From NCBI GenBank assembly GCA_037833965.1, contig AP031355.1:19989501-20053500 (forward strand): a stretch of 64,000 bases of DNA. The letters run 5' to 3'. The DNA comes from Marchantia polymorpha subsp. ruderalis (taxonomy: Eukaryota; Streptophyta; Marchantiopsida; Marchantiales; Marchantiaceae). Each line of letters starts with the position of its first letter. Positions within the stretch are counted from its first letter, which is position 1. This document shows, in pieces, positions 10,820 through 23,241 of this stretch. The translations under genes and the position numbers were made by a program. The notes beneath the pieces were generated by a model, which saw only the letters and a program-made list of their open reading frames with translations, was not told the origin of the DNA and ran no database searches.

Positions 10820-11321
10820 TGTGAGATATCAGCTTCAGTTGCATGCCATTTTTCTCTTTTAGAGTCTTTGTCATTTTATTATTTAGTAATAGCTCGCTGA
10901 TGAGTCAATATACTATGGGTTGTGTAAGAATTGACTTTGATTCATTCTGATTTTTTACCGTTATAAGGTACCGTTGTAAATCACGGTGATATAAAGTCAC
11001 TCACCAGATTAAGGCAGAGATTACAGTGAGAAATATTTCAAAAATGGTCGAGAGTGAGAACGGGGAGACACATAGAGAGAGTGAAATCATATGTGAGGAA
11101 GTGTTAGTTTTGCTCGGAAACAGGAAGTTTTGCTCGGAAAGAGGAGTGATTCTTCTTTGTGTGTATTTCTCACTAGACTGAACCCTTGTAATGACGAACT
11201 GACTTCATTGATGAGTTGGCAGGGACTAGGTTTTCAACCTGAAACTCGTCAACAAATGCTTGTGTTTGTATGGTGTGTTTAGGGTGATTTACTATAGGTT
11301 ATGGGGATTCAGATCCCTACA
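10820..11321 (+). repeat. Copia 3' LTR (right border tentative)
   Basis: The LTR begins TGTGAGATATC after the polypurine tract. Non-coding sequence follows, and the border is placed at ...CCCTACA (11321), giving TG...CA ends and about 502 bp. There is no second copy in the window to confirm it. The left border is well supported; the right one is a guess from the terminal dinucleotide and typical LTR length. Confidence 0.5.
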
Positions 11322-12718
11322 AAGGACATCTTTTTCATGGCTGTTGAGGTTTCATGGTATGGCCCGGATCAGGAGGAAGTATATTGCATAAACAGACGAT
11401 GAAGAGGTTCTTTTCTAGTGAAAACCCTATAGGCTCCAGGTCCATTGGACCTGAGGTAAGTCAATATGATAGAAAATATTACACTGCGAAGGGGATTCGG
11501 CTTTGTGAACGGGGAAGCTGTGTGAACTCTCAAAATTATGATAGAAAACAACCGTCGCAATTATGGTCTCGAATGGAGGAGATTCCATGGAACAAAACAA
11601 CACGAGAGAATTCCTCGCGCCCGAAATGTTGACAGATCCGGAAGGATGAGAACTGAGATTTTCAAAGAGCTCAGTGCAAGTTACACGCGAGACTTAGGCC
11701 ACCCTCAGTGCCAGCTCCTGCAGAATAAGAGCATGATACGCTGATTAGCAGAACAGCTTTTTCAAGTACCAAGGATCAGATGGACAAGGGCGATATGAGC
11801 AGAGTTCGTGTTGTACAGTCCCCTTTATGAGGGAGATGCGGCTGAGGCATGAGGATGCATCCAGAAGTGAGCGAGCTTCAGGCTTGGAGGCATCATACGT
11901 CTGAACGCCAATCGCAACATCCTCCCGAGTCGTGGAACTTCCGTGGAATATCTTCCCGGGGATTCGCTCCAGGCACATCAGGAAAGTGCACGGAACAGCA
12001 GGTGCAATGATTCAGTGACATCGGATTGGACATATGCGTACAATGTGCCGAATCATTTCCAAGAACCTTGTTCTTTCTTTTCTTTAGAACTTCACCTCCT
12101 TCTACTGCCGGCTCGCCTACCTCTTGAAGAAATTTTGTATCTGAACGATACGTATGCCGCTTACCAATCCACAGCACATTGCAGGGGAAAATCAGCAAAA
12201 AGTTTGCGACTTGGTCTCTACTTTTCAAGCTGGAGTAGCGGTTCAGACTCCAGTGCTAGGACAATGATATTTCTCGATAGGTCCACAATCACGTACATAA
12301 CTGGAGGATTGGTCCAGAGAAAAGGGCTCTGTAGGAGTGAAGGACTCGCAGCAGTTGGACGGAGGGACGCAGGTAGTCATCACAATGAGAAGAGAAGGAG
12401 TTTGCGAGCTCAGTGTGTAGTTCCAGTTGGGACGAATGACAAGAACTTGCGAGAATCTCTAAGCTCACAGAGGTAACAGAGACTACTCAAATGGAGAGAA
12501 AACAGTTCCTTTGCAATGCTCGAGTGAGGAAACGATGTACAGGTTCGTTAGACCGCCTCAAAATCCATAAAGATGTAGTCGTTCCAGCTAGTCACATGGC
12601 CGAGTGTTTCGCAGGATGGTCAGCTCCATATTTATCTATGTCGAAGATCATACCTCACAAGATGGTGGATCGAGCTAACCCTTGTAGCTGACAGGTACTT
12701 GGACAGCGAGGTGTAACG
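11322..12718. other. Upstream region of the PAP29-like gene
   Basis: No ORF here has a recognisable domain; 11943-12476 (177 codons) and 11893-12228 minus are opposite-strand shadows without family features. The segment is less AT-rich than the copia relic and probably holds the promoter and 5' UTR of the gene at 12719. I see no clear TATA box that I would defend. Confidence 0.5.
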
Positions 12719-14803
12719 ATGGAGCGGTTTATTTCTTGCATTTCTGTCCTTGGGGTTCTCCTTGCAGCGAGCTTCTGTCAGCACGCTGAGGCTGGAAAGC
12801 TCCGTTTCAGCTCCGATGGGCAGTTCAAGATAGTGCAGGTAGCGCTCCTAATCCCTCTGAAACAACAACAACTCGTGTCTAGAATGTGCTTTCGGCTTCG
12901 TAGTCTACAGTGCTCGTGTTGGTTCATGCTTCGATCGTGTTTGGAACGAAGTCACCAACTCACAAGCTCAGGACACGAAATGTGCCGCTCTCTGCTGCTT
13001 GTCTCCAAAAATTCGAACATTTCCAGATGCGGGATAGCTTTCATGCTCACGTAGATCAAGAAGTCTTTGATCTCAGCAGGCAGTCGAAACTGGTGATTAG
13101 TAGATGTCGACAGTGAAAGCTGTAGCTGTAGCTGTAGTACCTTGAACTGAAACGAATTCATCGTCCTGCAATTAACTTAAGGTCGGTTCTCTCCTTTGAA
13201 GGTGGCGGACATGCACTACGCAGATGGTGCTCACACGAAATGCTTAGATGTGCTTCCTGAGGAGATGGCCACCTGCTCCGACCTCAACACAACAGCATTC
13301 CAGTGGAGAATGATCAAGCAAGAACATCCGGACCTTGTTGTTTTCACAGGTACCGTACTCGAGCTGTCAGAACTGCAGAGCTGCAGAAATTTAGCACGTT
13401 ACGTCGGACTCACAATTATAAATCCAGTAATCCTATTGAGAAAGTTTGCGTGGCCTTAACCTCGTTACTGAAACTGTTTTTCTCCTTGATTGACCTCGAA
13501 GTAGGTAGTCAGCATCGTTGATCGCCTTCCCGAGACGAAGAGGCAAAAGCCTGAAGTTGACATCCGAGGCGATATAGTTGGTGCTACATAGATTCCATTG
13601 ATGATATCGTGTCGAATACCATAAAAACAGGATCGACTTGACTTCACGAGTTCAGAGCCAAGAATCCGAATCGAATCTTGTCCATTGGGAATCATGGTAG
13701 GGGTTTTCCAGTCGTATTGACCTTCCGATCCAATATCAATGCAGGGGACAACATTTTCCAGAGGGATTCATCAAATGCGACAGCTTCACTAATTGCAGCA
13801 TTTGCTCCCGTCATAGAGGCCAGAATCCCATGGGCGGCGGTGTTAGGAAATCACGACCAGGAGGGTCACATGACCCGTGAGGAAGTCATGGCTTTCATCG
13901 TTAAGATGGATTACTCGATGGCGCAAATGAATCCTAATTTCCTGCACGGAGATCGAACGACGATAGATGGCTACGGTAACTACATTATCGAGGTCGAAGG
14001 GCCAGCAGGATCGATGTTCGAGAATAAAAGCCTTCTAAATCTGTACATGGTGGACAGTGGGGATTATTCGTTTATCCCTCAAGTTTCGTACTATGATTGG
14101 ATCAAGTCCAATCAGCAAGTTTGGCTGCAACAGGCCTCTGCAGAAATACAGGTACCTCAATTTCCCTCTGCCCTCTTGAATCTGAGACCTCGGCCTGAGC
14201 TTCTCGATGAGTCCATGCATCTGGTAATTGTTTCCATGCGCTTGAGATCGGAATGAACTTCACCGAGATGGATCGGTCCTTGCCCCAAACTGCAGAGGAG
14301 TGTCGACGCAGTCGTTGATCTCGTCGTTTCGGGTGCAGAAAGCGTACAGAGGAGTGAAGCCCAGGCCGCAGACGAAAGCGGCTTCGGCGTTGGCGTTTCA
14401 TCACATCCCGATCCCAGAGTCGTTCACGACTCCGAATGCGTCGAATCTGGGAGAGAAGAATGAGGCCTCGGGATCTCCGAGTCTAAACTCAGGCTTCTTG
14501 ACAACCCTCATCACCATGGGCGACGTGCAGGCTGCTTTCACAGGTCACGATCATCTGAACGATTACTGCGGCGCAGCAGATGGTCCTCTATTCTTGTGCT
14601 ACTCTGGTGGGTTTGGCTACCACGCCTACGGCAAGGCTGGATGGCCACGACGCTCGAGGGTTATTACAGCTTATCTCAATGGAAATGCTGCAAGCTGGGA
14701 CGATGTCAGTCACATCCAAACCTATAAACGACTGGATGACGATGGTTTCACGAAAATCGACGAGCAAACCCTGTACACGAACTATGTCTTGTCTCCCGAG
14801 TGA
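12719..14803 (+). CDS. Probable purple acid phosphatase 29-like metallophosphoesterase
   Basis: Four exons join in frame with GT/AG borders: 12719-12838, 13202-13349, 13745-14151 and 14339-14803 (TGA), giving 379 residues. A hydrophobic N-terminus ending near QHAEA looks like a signal peptide, so the product is probably secreted or vacuolar. The calcineurin-like metal-binding motifs are all visible: VADMH, TGDN (rebuilt across the exon 2/3 junction), LGNHDQE, FHHIP and GHDHLND. The pattern, including YKRLDDDGF and GGFGYHAYGKAGW near the C-terminus, matches plant PAP29/PAP28-type proteins. These are low-molecular-weight members without the N-terminal Fn3-like domain of large PAPs. They hydrolyse phosphate monoesters in vitro or are annotated as 'probable inactive'; activity cannot be judged here. 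AATAAA lies 65 bases after the stop. Confidence 0.92.
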
Positions 14804-14867
14804 AAGACGATTGACACAACGAGGGAGCTTGAGATAAGGATTCGGATGCAAAGATATTATTGTAATG

Positions 14868-14873
14868 AATAAA
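14868..14873 (+). terminator. Poly(A) signal AATAAA for the PAP29-like gene
   Basis: AATAAA sits 65 bases past the TGA, inside a short AATG-type run. The position is right for a plant 3' UTR; use of the site is inferred. Confidence 0.5.
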
Positions 14874-15935
14874 TGAATGAATGAACGAACTTACTTTTGG
14901 TGGAGTCAAGGTTGATGCTGATGTGAATGAATGCCTGGGAAGGACTAGGGAGCACTAGGTTGTACATGAGTCAGAGAATAGAAGAAAGGCTGTTTGAAGG
15001 TTCCTCTGGTCGGGAAAGAGGAATTCGACATCGAAACACGACAGAACAATAATCCTTCATTGGCATTGCTCGATTTGAATGTTATGGCCGATTGGCGGTG
15101 GTTTCTCCCAGGCACAGACTGCTGTCCGCATCCGAAAAGAGAACGCAAGGGACAAGTATGAAGGCAACTCTCCGACCATCTCATTTCATGCTGCATGCTC
15201 CACCGATATGCCTTGTCATCTTCTGCTTGTCCAAAGTCATAAGTCGTCAAATTAGGTCTTCTTGTCTGTTCGGCATGTCCTCGAGCTCAGAAAGGATTAC
15301 ACTCAGTCTGCTGGTTGAGGTTCCACGACACGATCGTTTCACGCGACGGGGTGGAAGAAGAGAGCAATTCTTCTGCGCTGAAAGATTTGCTGCTGCCACG
15401 AGATAGACAGTCCTTCGGAATACGAAGGACTTGGTCTGAGGTAACCGTGACGGACGTTTCCGCCAGCAGCGAATTAGGTCAGATCGAACGGAGAAGAAGC
15501 TCTGCGTCGAATGATTTCCGGCCTTCCGTCATCGTAGAGCGGCATGTGTGGGATTCTCGACTCGTGAAATCGATGTTCTCCGGAAACTGCGGAGGCCGAT
15601 TGGGGAGTGAAGACACTGCACAGCGACATCGAGAGAGTTTTGGCAAACGGGCAATGAGCTCGGAAACATCACCCTGGCAAGAGAATCGAGGATCAAATCT
15701 GTACCAGATCGGCCGCTCCGGAAGAAGATAGTTCGCCCAGCAGATTTGAACGTGGCATTGAACTTTGAGCGGAGGAACGAGTACTGGATGTTCATCGAAT
15801 CGGAATCCAGGCGCAGACGTTCGTGGAAGGTGGTGTCCGAGGAGAGAGGATGATGGCTTGTTAGGTCAATCCAGGTACCTGATTTCTTCAAGGGGTTCTG
15901 GGTTCTGGCTGCTCGTGATCAAGTGGAAGATTGCA
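14874..15935. other. Upstream region of the RNA cyclase gene
   Basis: The segment lies between the phosphatase poly(A) site and the cyclase start. An Arg/Ser-rich ORF (15315-15731) and the 57 in-frame codons before the cyclase ATG (15765-15935) have no family features. A basic stretch, KKIVRPADLNVALNFERRNE, can be read at about 15720-15785 in a different frame, but no gene model supports it. Confidence 0.5.
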
Positions 15936-17099
15936 ATGCATCCAGCAGCGGAGGATGTCCATGTTTTGGACGGGGGCAATCTCGAAGGAGGCGGTCAGAT
16001 CCTTCGAAACAGCGTGTCGTACAGCGCGCTGCTTCGGAAGCCGATTCGAATTGCCGCCATTCGAGTGCACCGCTCACCGCCGGGTCTTCGAGCGCAGCAT
16101 CTGAAGGGGATCGAGCTGGTGCAGGAGCTTTGCGGAGCAGAGCTCGTCGGCGGTGCGGTGTCTTCCGAGGAGTTGCTCTTCCGGCCGGGCCCGCTCGCAC
16201 CGGCGGGCATCGAAGTGTGCGCCGACACCCAAACCGCGGGCTCCATCACGCTGCTCATCCAAACCATTCTGCCGGTGCTGCTGTTCCAGCCCCCGGCGCA
16301 GGACGATCCCGATGCCGGAGGTGTCCGGAATGCGACCACAGTTGTGCTGAAGGGCGGCACGAACGCGACGCACGCTCCGCAGGTCGACTACTTTCTGCAC
16401 GTCTTCCTTCCCGTCGCCGGGAGGATGTTCGGCGGCGACCGGGTGTCGGCCACCGTGAGGCGCCGCGGGTACTACCCCAAAGGCGGGGGCGAAGTGGTGC
16501 TGGAGGTGCGGCCTCTGGCGCCCGGCAAGACGCTCGACGGGATCAGTCTGACGGAGCGCGGCGAGGTGACGAGAATCAGAGGGTACATTTACGTCGGCGG
16601 GGTTCTGCCCATCTCCATGGCCTGGGAAATGCACAAGAAAGTGCTGCAAGAGCTGAAGGCGGCCAACTTCACCGCCGATCGGTTCCCGACGCTCGAGACG
16701 GATCTCTTCGTGTGCAAAGAGCGCAACGCGGCCGGAGGAGGCAGCGGTGTGGTGATCTGGGCGGAAACCGACACGGGGTGCATCTTAGCAGGCAGTGCCC
16801 TAGGCGATCGAAGCAAGACTTCGAAAGCCGTAGCGGTCGAGGCTTGCGCAGAGCTGATTCGGCATCTAGAAACTGGGGGCTGTGTCGACGAGTATCTGCA
16901 GGATCAGCTCATCATCCTCATGGCCCTTGCAGAGGGTCCATCGCGAGTTCTCGCGGGTCCGATTTCTCTGCACACTCAGACGGCTATCTGGGTTGCGAAG
17001 GAGCTGACGGGCGTCGAATTTAGCGTCGAAAAAGTAAATGATACGACATGTTGGATTCAGTGTGAAGGGATAGGATACACTTGTCAGAGTCCTTACTGA
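15936..17099 (+). CDS. RTCA: RNA 3'-terminal phosphate cyclase (RtcA/RTC1 family)
   Basis: This enzyme converts an RNA 3'-phosphate to a 2',3'-cyclic phosphate using ATP through a covalent His-AMP intermediate, and acts in nuclear or cytosolic RNA end processing. The 387-residue product has the family N-terminus LDGGNLEGGGQILRNS, then HRSPPGLRAQHLKG, the RTC signature RRGYYPKGGGEV, and near the C-terminus DEYLQDQLIILMALAEGPSR. GPISLHTQTAI follows; its His (about residue 346) aligns in position with E. coli RtcA His309, the adenylated residue. Length fits eukaryotic RTC1 (about 360-390). The start at 15936 is chosen because similarity begins just after it; an in-frame ATG at 15765 would add 57 unrelated residues. 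The gene is a single exon and far richer in G+C than its neighbours, which produces long shadow ORFs in other frames. Confidence 0.95.
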   Translation: MHPAAEDVHVLDGGNLEGGGQILRNSVSYSALLRKPIRIAAIRVHRSPPGLRAQHLKGIELVQELCGAELVGGAVSSEELLFRPGPLAPAGIEVCADTQTAGSITLLIQTILPVLLFQPPAQDDPDAGGVRNATTVVLKGGTNATHAPQVDYFLHVFLPVAGRMFGGDRVSATVRRRGYYPKGGGEVVLEVRPLAPGKTLDGISLTERGEVTRIRGYIYVGGVLPISMAWEMHKKVLQELKAANFTADRFPTLETDLFVCKERNAAGGGSGVVIWAETDTGCILAGSALGDRSKTSKAVAVEACAELIRHLETGGCVDEYLQDQLIILMALAEGPSRVLAGPISLHTQTAIWVAKELTGVEFSVEKVNDTTCWIQCEGIGYTCQSPY

Positions 17100-19371
17100 T
17101 CCATCTCGAACACCCGCTTTCAATATTAAGCTTTCCCTGTTTCGACTCCGAGCTTCACTTTGAGGGTTCCTGCGAAGCGGGAAGGTTACCTTACATTTAA
17201 ACAGCAGAGTTCACTTATAATAAAAGTAAAGTAATTTGGCCTCATGGCTTCTCCTTGAGAAACTTATATTTCAAAAAATGTGTTCTGTATTCTCTGATCT
17301 AAGCAGGAATTGCTAACCACATCTCCCAGCTTAATTGAAGGGAAATACAGACCTATGACAAAACCAATTACGCGGTTTCCACGTTAAACTCTAACCACGT
17401 TTACGTAAAGATGCTACGTTGACTGTGTTGAGACTTAGTCTCGATTGTGAAAAACTCTGGAGATCATGATGCTCACATCCATTCCAGCTGGTTATTTGGA
17501 GAAAGATACACGAGTGGAGAAGCATCACGACTTCGTGCCAGGGACGCAGAAACAAGATGTTTACTGTTTCGCTTCCAAGAGTAAATCACCTCATTCCGCT
17601 GAAGACGTATGCTGGTTACTGGAACGTGGTTGAACAGGGCGATCTCCTATGGCTGCTATACAGTAACAACATGGCTTCATGTCTGAGACATGTACCTCAG
17701 TTTGGTATGCTTCGTCAAGTGCATGTAAGCCATGATAACGAAATCTACGCAGTCCAAGCTGACCGTTTCTGTCCGAAGTCTAAAATACCGTACCGTGATT
17801 GTGTTACAGAACACCGCACAGTGCACAGTTCGTGCAACCCCTGGAATAAAGTCACTGTTAAGATGAAGTCGCCGTCACGTAAGCATCCGTGTGTCTGAAA
17901 AACAATAAATATGTCCAAATAGTTCTCCTGAGTTGTACCCAACTAAACTGGGCTATGATATATATCACTTCAAAAGAATCCAGATCATGCTGAGCATCTC
18001 CCTCTGCACCAAGCAGAGTCTGATCACAGGAAAAGAGCTGTGCATGCAAGGCTGCTCAGAAAAGACTAGCAACAATACATTGTAGAGCTCTGACACGGCC
18101 ATTAAAATCAACATTCGAAGAAAATCCCATTTTATTTATGAGCATTTTCAATTCACGAGCATTAGTTCACTCTCTATATACAGCTTCCCGAAGATCTTAC
18201 AGTATGAACTCTTTGATTACATGGTCCTCGACTTTCTTCTGCCTGACTAGAACTCAACTTTGAGGTAAAACTCAAAAGCACGTACTTTACCTCTTCAACA
18301 CATCAAAAATGTGGGGCAAAACTCCAGAAATGGTGTAGATATGGATTCTCAGATCTCTCTCCGTGGAAGGCCAAATTGTTGAAGCTTACAGAAATGTCTG
18401 GATTCAGTCCTTCGAGTGAAAACCGTGGGGGAGATTGAAGATATCACCTGTTTCTAACACAAGTTAAACAAAACCAGTGAGAGGACTGATAAGCTTTGTT
18501 GCTCTCGGCATACTCTGGTCGAAAATTGAGAAATTGTAATGGATCTGAGACTCTATTATTGCAATCAAACGGTAGCTCATTTAGATGAGTGAGGGAAGAA
18601 GATTTCTGGTAAAAGACACGTTGAATTACCAAGTAGCTACTGTATATCGTTCAGAAGCGAGAAGAAAAAAGATTTTGCATAGGATTAAACTCTACGCTAG
18701 TGATGTAAGGGAATGGGCTTTTGTCGAATAATAATCCAATAGAATATGTACAAACGAAACATAGATATAACATGTATTACAACGGGTCAAAATGTTGTGT
18801 ACATAATCTGAAGAAGGAACCTTCGTCACAAAGTGGACATATGAGAAGAGACATACAGCACATTTGAGCCCTACACTTGATTAAAAAATGGAGGGGATGT
18901 TGGCGAGATTTACATCTGTAGATTGAACTCTGCAGTTAGGATGATGTATTTTTAAGCAATTGAACTACCATTCCTCTATTTACCGTATGTTGTGCTATTT
19001 CTGACTGAAGAGTCTAGATACTGAAGGTTCATGCTTTTAAAGCGAGAATGAAGGGAATAAAAGAGAGCAAATATGGGAGCACCATTGAAGGAGAGAAGTA
19101 CTTGTATACGATGCATAAAAAGTCCTCAATATGCAAACTGGGTTGGCTGCACTACGTGTCGGTTACATCATGCTTTCTCATGCTCACAGAATTGAACCGT
19201 TTCAAGCAAAATATACTGAGTTCAGCAAAATTATCTACCTGCCAGAAATAATCACATGAAAGCTTGGGAAATCTAAATTCACGTATTGTACCGGTTCACG
19301 TTGTCATTACTTGCTCTGTCCCGAGTTGAGAAGAAAGTAACGTGTCGACTTTGTACTGGTAATCTTGGCGT
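17100..19371. other. Convergent intergenic region
   Basis: This lies between the 3' ends of the cyclase and DCD genes. An unrecognised 113-codon ORF at 17557-17898 has no domain features or splice partners that I could identify. Nothing else is seen. Confidence 0.5.
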
Positions 19372-22207
19372 CTATGGAAACCTCTGCACTCGCAATTAAC
19401 ATCCAGAAATTAGGTGGATGTCCATGAACACATGATTAAAATGAGGTTCGATCTTGAGTCGGAGAATCTTACTTTGGCATTTTCCAGAAGAAACATGGTG
19501 TTTTGCATGTGCTCGTAGTCCTCCAGTCGCCATTTTGCTTCCTTCATCCATTCAGATCGCCAAAATTGAACCTCCTCTTGGCTCTGCTGCTCAGGACATA
19601 AGTACACCACAACTTCAGCGATAGTTCAAGTAAACGAAATCTACTCCAGTCCAGTAAACTCAAAGTGCAGATGTGAATGAAATTGATCCGATTTAAAGGA
19701 GTGTAATATGACATCAGTTCGGAGTCGCGTGAGAGATCATTTTGGATGATGCAATTTCGTACCGGTAAAAAGCCTGATTTGAACCGCTCCATTTCCTCGT
19801 TGGCTTTTCCGGGGGACGTTGGTTCTGACTCACCTATTTGGGAATCAAGGTCCTCTTCTTGCTCCGTAGCATGTGAGTGCTCTTGGATCGATGAGGTATT
19901 GTATCCATTCTCAATTACCTCGATCCCATCGGCTAGATGATCTTCTCTTCGAGCTTCACAAGAATCTTGAAAATCAAAAAATTCTTCATTCGCAGGCTTC
20001 ACTCGAAGAGCTTGTATCTGGTGCACTAGAGCTTGAGCTTGTGATTCATCACGCATAATCTTGAGTCGCCTCAATTTTCCTAGAAACAGTCTGCATTCTC
20101 TCCGCTCAGAGCTTCTAGATGCGTGACCTCGGCTGGAAAGGAAACGAGTGACCTCAGATGCCCAACTAAACATCGCCCCATAGTTACTCTTCGACAGCGC
20201 CTTTGCAGCAATTTTAGATCCTGGACATGAAGCTCTAGAGTCTCCAACAACTGGTGGTTGACCACCGTCTTCATTGATTCGTGGTTTATCATTGACGCCA
20301 GCCGTTGCTTCATTCGCCGTGGACACTTGTATCGGAGATGTTGAATCAGATTGACCATACGCACGCAGGCGCTGAATGTGCGTATGACCGTCATCGATTT
20401 CACGAACCGCAATACGGGGTCCAATCTCATCTTCTTGTTGTATATCTCCGTCAGGTTTATGACGGGCGTACTCTTCACCAGACTCCTCATCCGTCCCAGA
20501 ACGAACAGAAGCATATTTTGTAATGTCACCTGTCCGTAACGCTTCCTCCTCATGAATTGGAGGGGATGTGATTGCTGCATCACTTCCAGCTATCTCCTCT
20601 TCCTGCTTAGTGAGCTGAGGATGAAATCCAGAATCAACAGTTTTATCAGGTTGTTGTATGATCCTCTCATGCTCTATTCTGGCATTGTCAAGTACTCTCT
20701 CGAAAACAGATGTAGTAGCCGTTGGTGAGCTTTCCTCAGTGGATTCTGGATCTCTTCCATCTTCATCTGATTTTGACGTAGAAGTCTGGGAAGCTTCATG
20801 GTGGAAAGAGAAAGTTCCTGCTTCTATCATATCCTTACCGGCGACTTTATCGAGTCTAAATGTGATGGTATCTTCTAGAACAGGCACGTACCCACATTTT
20901 GGTGTATCGTACAAACTCATATCATACTGATCATGAGTAGAACCGAAAGAGAACGATTCTGAACTCAAGGAAGAAGAATAATTATCCCAATCGTAAGGTT
21001 TCTGTGCGACAGGCTTCTCAGAAATAGAACTCTCAAATTGAAGTTCAGAGCTGTCATACCGTTCAGGCCCAAGATTATGTTCAAACGATATGGTGTCAGG
21101 AGTCAAGCTTTCTCTGTACACAACATGTACATCCGTTTGGGGAGCACTGAAACGATCGAAACCGTGACAGTAGGATATTTGTCGTGGTGGGATGATCGTC
21201 TGCCTCATAAATAGATCTACGAGTTCATCGGCCTGTTTATGATCCAATTCAAAGTAGAATCGAGTGTACGAGTAGTAATTGTCAATGATCGCCTCTTTGA
21301 AGATAGTTTCAGGCAATGAAACAATGGGCCAGTCCTTACGAGCTCTAACACAAACCTGAAGAAAAAGAGATTTGAGTTACTCAAACTAACCGCAAGGTGA
21401 CATTGCATAGCATCTGCGTAAAAGATCAAATCAAAGTCGCAACTGAGAAGCTTCATGCTAGAAATTTAGATATGATACTCGAGCTTACATATCCCCGCTC
21501 GGAAGCATTTATTAACCGTGGGATAGTCTTCCTAGATCTCAAGGTAATGTGAAACAGTCAAGCTACAAGCGGGTCGAGGAGCATACTCTCGCGGGGAATG
21601 AGGGTCGAGAATTGAGGTCGTGAATCTCCGAAGCACTAGAATCGACATGAACGGCAGCGCTGACTGCCTCGAAAATTCCGAGCATTTCTCTCTCGCTGAA
21701 GTTGAACAAAAAAATCGGCAAGCCTTCTTCGATTCGTTCGACATACTTTACCTGTGTGAAGGGAAGTCCTGCAGACAACCCACGTTGTTTTGACCTTTAG
21801 TAAGACTGACGATATCCGAAACAGCTTCTTAGGTAGGACTAAGGATCTGCACCAGTATCCGTCAAAGGCAAAAGAGACATTCCTGATAAGACACATTGTG
21901 TATGTGTGTATGTGTACACAGTATCCTCCTTTTGAGGCAATTTACTCTATCATCTGCAGAAGTCCAATTTGAGATTCGTAACGCAGAGATTGGCATGTGA
22001 AAGGTGAGAATGTTCAGTACCGAAGTGCTTATTTGTTATACACTCGTTATAACTGGTTGTTGTGCAGCCAAATATGACTGCCCCAAGATCCTGAGGACTT
22101 AAGGAGCGCTCCGTAATTACTTCCATATCAAGACCATCATCTCCGCACGAGTGGACCTTCGCTCCTCTGACGACTTGCATTGTGCGGCCGTTCCCTGCAG
22201 ACAACAT
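19372..22207 (-). CDS. DCD (Development and Cell Death) domain protein
   Basis: Minus-strand exons join in frame: 22207-22021, 21768-21587, 21355-19763, 19586-19473 and a tentative last exon 19383-19372 ending in TAG (about 695 residues). The DCD domain covers roughly residues 42-172: AVIFGCTTTSYNECITNKHFG, then VKYVERIEEGLPIFLFNFSE with LGIFEAVSA, and after the next intron NYYSYTRFYFELDHKQADEL. This order and these motifs define the plant-specific DCD family, linked to stress and cell-death signalling; its molecular role is not settled. The rest is acidic and Ser/Glu-rich, without a Kelch or other partner domain. The ATG at 22207 follows an in-frame TAA; an in-frame ATG at 22180 is an alternative. 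If the fourth intron is not removed, the third exon reads on to a stop at 19544. The first three exons are secure; the 3' end is tentative. Confidence 0.82.
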
Positions 22208-23241
22208 GCACAATTATTATTCATCCGCTAACGCTGATCCTGATCCTCTTAGAGATTCCATGCACCCAACATATTCACAAAGACGTAGCAGCCTTTACTC
22301 CTTTATCATCACCTGACTCTCCTCATGGTCGCTTTGAGGCGCAAAGTGACGATTGGTAGCAGATACACGACAATACTAACCTGCGTCGTTGGGTGTAATC
22401 ATACCCAACCACGCGCGACATCTATACTTCGTTCATGGCGTGCACATTCGAGTTGGTCGGTTTCAGATCAAATCTGACTCAGCTTTCTCGAAACTTCTGC
22501 GCTAGAAATTCAATACCAGCTTACTATCAATCCATTATCCATCGATTGAAGCTGGGGTTCAAATGAAATCTTACTGAAGTCCTGAGGTTTCTGCCTTTCT
22601 ACGACCAGTCCTATTCAAAGTTTTATCTTACCGCGAGGCACCAGTCTCTGGACCAAGATCATAAGAGTAAAGATTGCAGCGGGAGAATCTCTTGGAAGTC
22701 TCAACGGATCATTCTAAAATATGGCGCTACGAATTTTGGGCGTGCACGTACAGAGCAGGTACAACAATGATCTTATGAAAAGATCAAGGCCAACGTTTAC
22801 ACAGTTCCTGCTTGTCCTCAAACAAATAGCGTCTGTTTCTTATAACCCGTTCTGAGTTCCAGCAAACAGTGGCCCGGCGCTCGGCTACAAATGAATATGT
22901 CTTGGAAATCACACGCAGTAGGTATGCATTGAAGAAGATTTACGCACCCACAATTATTCGAGGCAGTCAAAGTAGTTCAATGGTCATGGTCCGCGATCCC
23001 GAGCCGATGATGTAGATTCTTCTACACGAGTACAAATAAATGAGGTCAGAGAATAAAATAAACAGTAGAGGCTGACATAGAATTGCAAAGAATATCATAT
23101 CTAGGATCTTTGGCTGGACTGATTATTTCATAAGGCTTAGCACAAAGGGAATGCACACACTGACCTCCGAAACGAATCACGTAAACCATCGTAGTCTCAG
23201 AAGATGAAGGGTAAGCTAGATGATCACTAGGTGACATTAAA

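Larger units (their letters stand above)
5951..11321 (+). mobile_element. Decayed Ty1/copia LTR retrotransposon
   Basis: Remnants of the polyprotein appear in copia order on the plus strand: Gag, protease, integrase, reverse transcriptase, RNase H, then a polypurine tract and a 3' LTR. Integrase before RT is the Ty1/copia hallmark. The frame is broken by many stops and shifts, three internal tandem duplications and one inverted duplication, so it cannot encode its own products. No 5' LTR or primer-binding site was found upstream; the left end is truncated or too diverged to see. Confidence 0.9.

Noticed and set aside
11943-12476. 177-codon ORF upstream of the PAP29-like gene
   Set aside because: No domain or signal features and biased composition; judged random in a likely promoter/UTR region.
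15765-15935. 57-codon N-terminal extension of RTCA from an upstream ATG
   Set aside because: The extension has no family similarity and the conserved N-terminus starts just after the ATG at 15936.
15923-17023. 366-codon ORF in another frame over the RNA cyclase, and a 191-codon minus-strand ORF at 16074-16649
   Set aside because: Both are Arg/Ser/Gly-rich shadows caused by the GC-rich codons of RTCA; the cyclase frame has full family motifs and these have none.
17557-17898. 113-codon ORF between RTCA and the DCD gene
   Set aside because: No recognisable domain, no splice partners and no conserved pattern; length is within chance for this interval.
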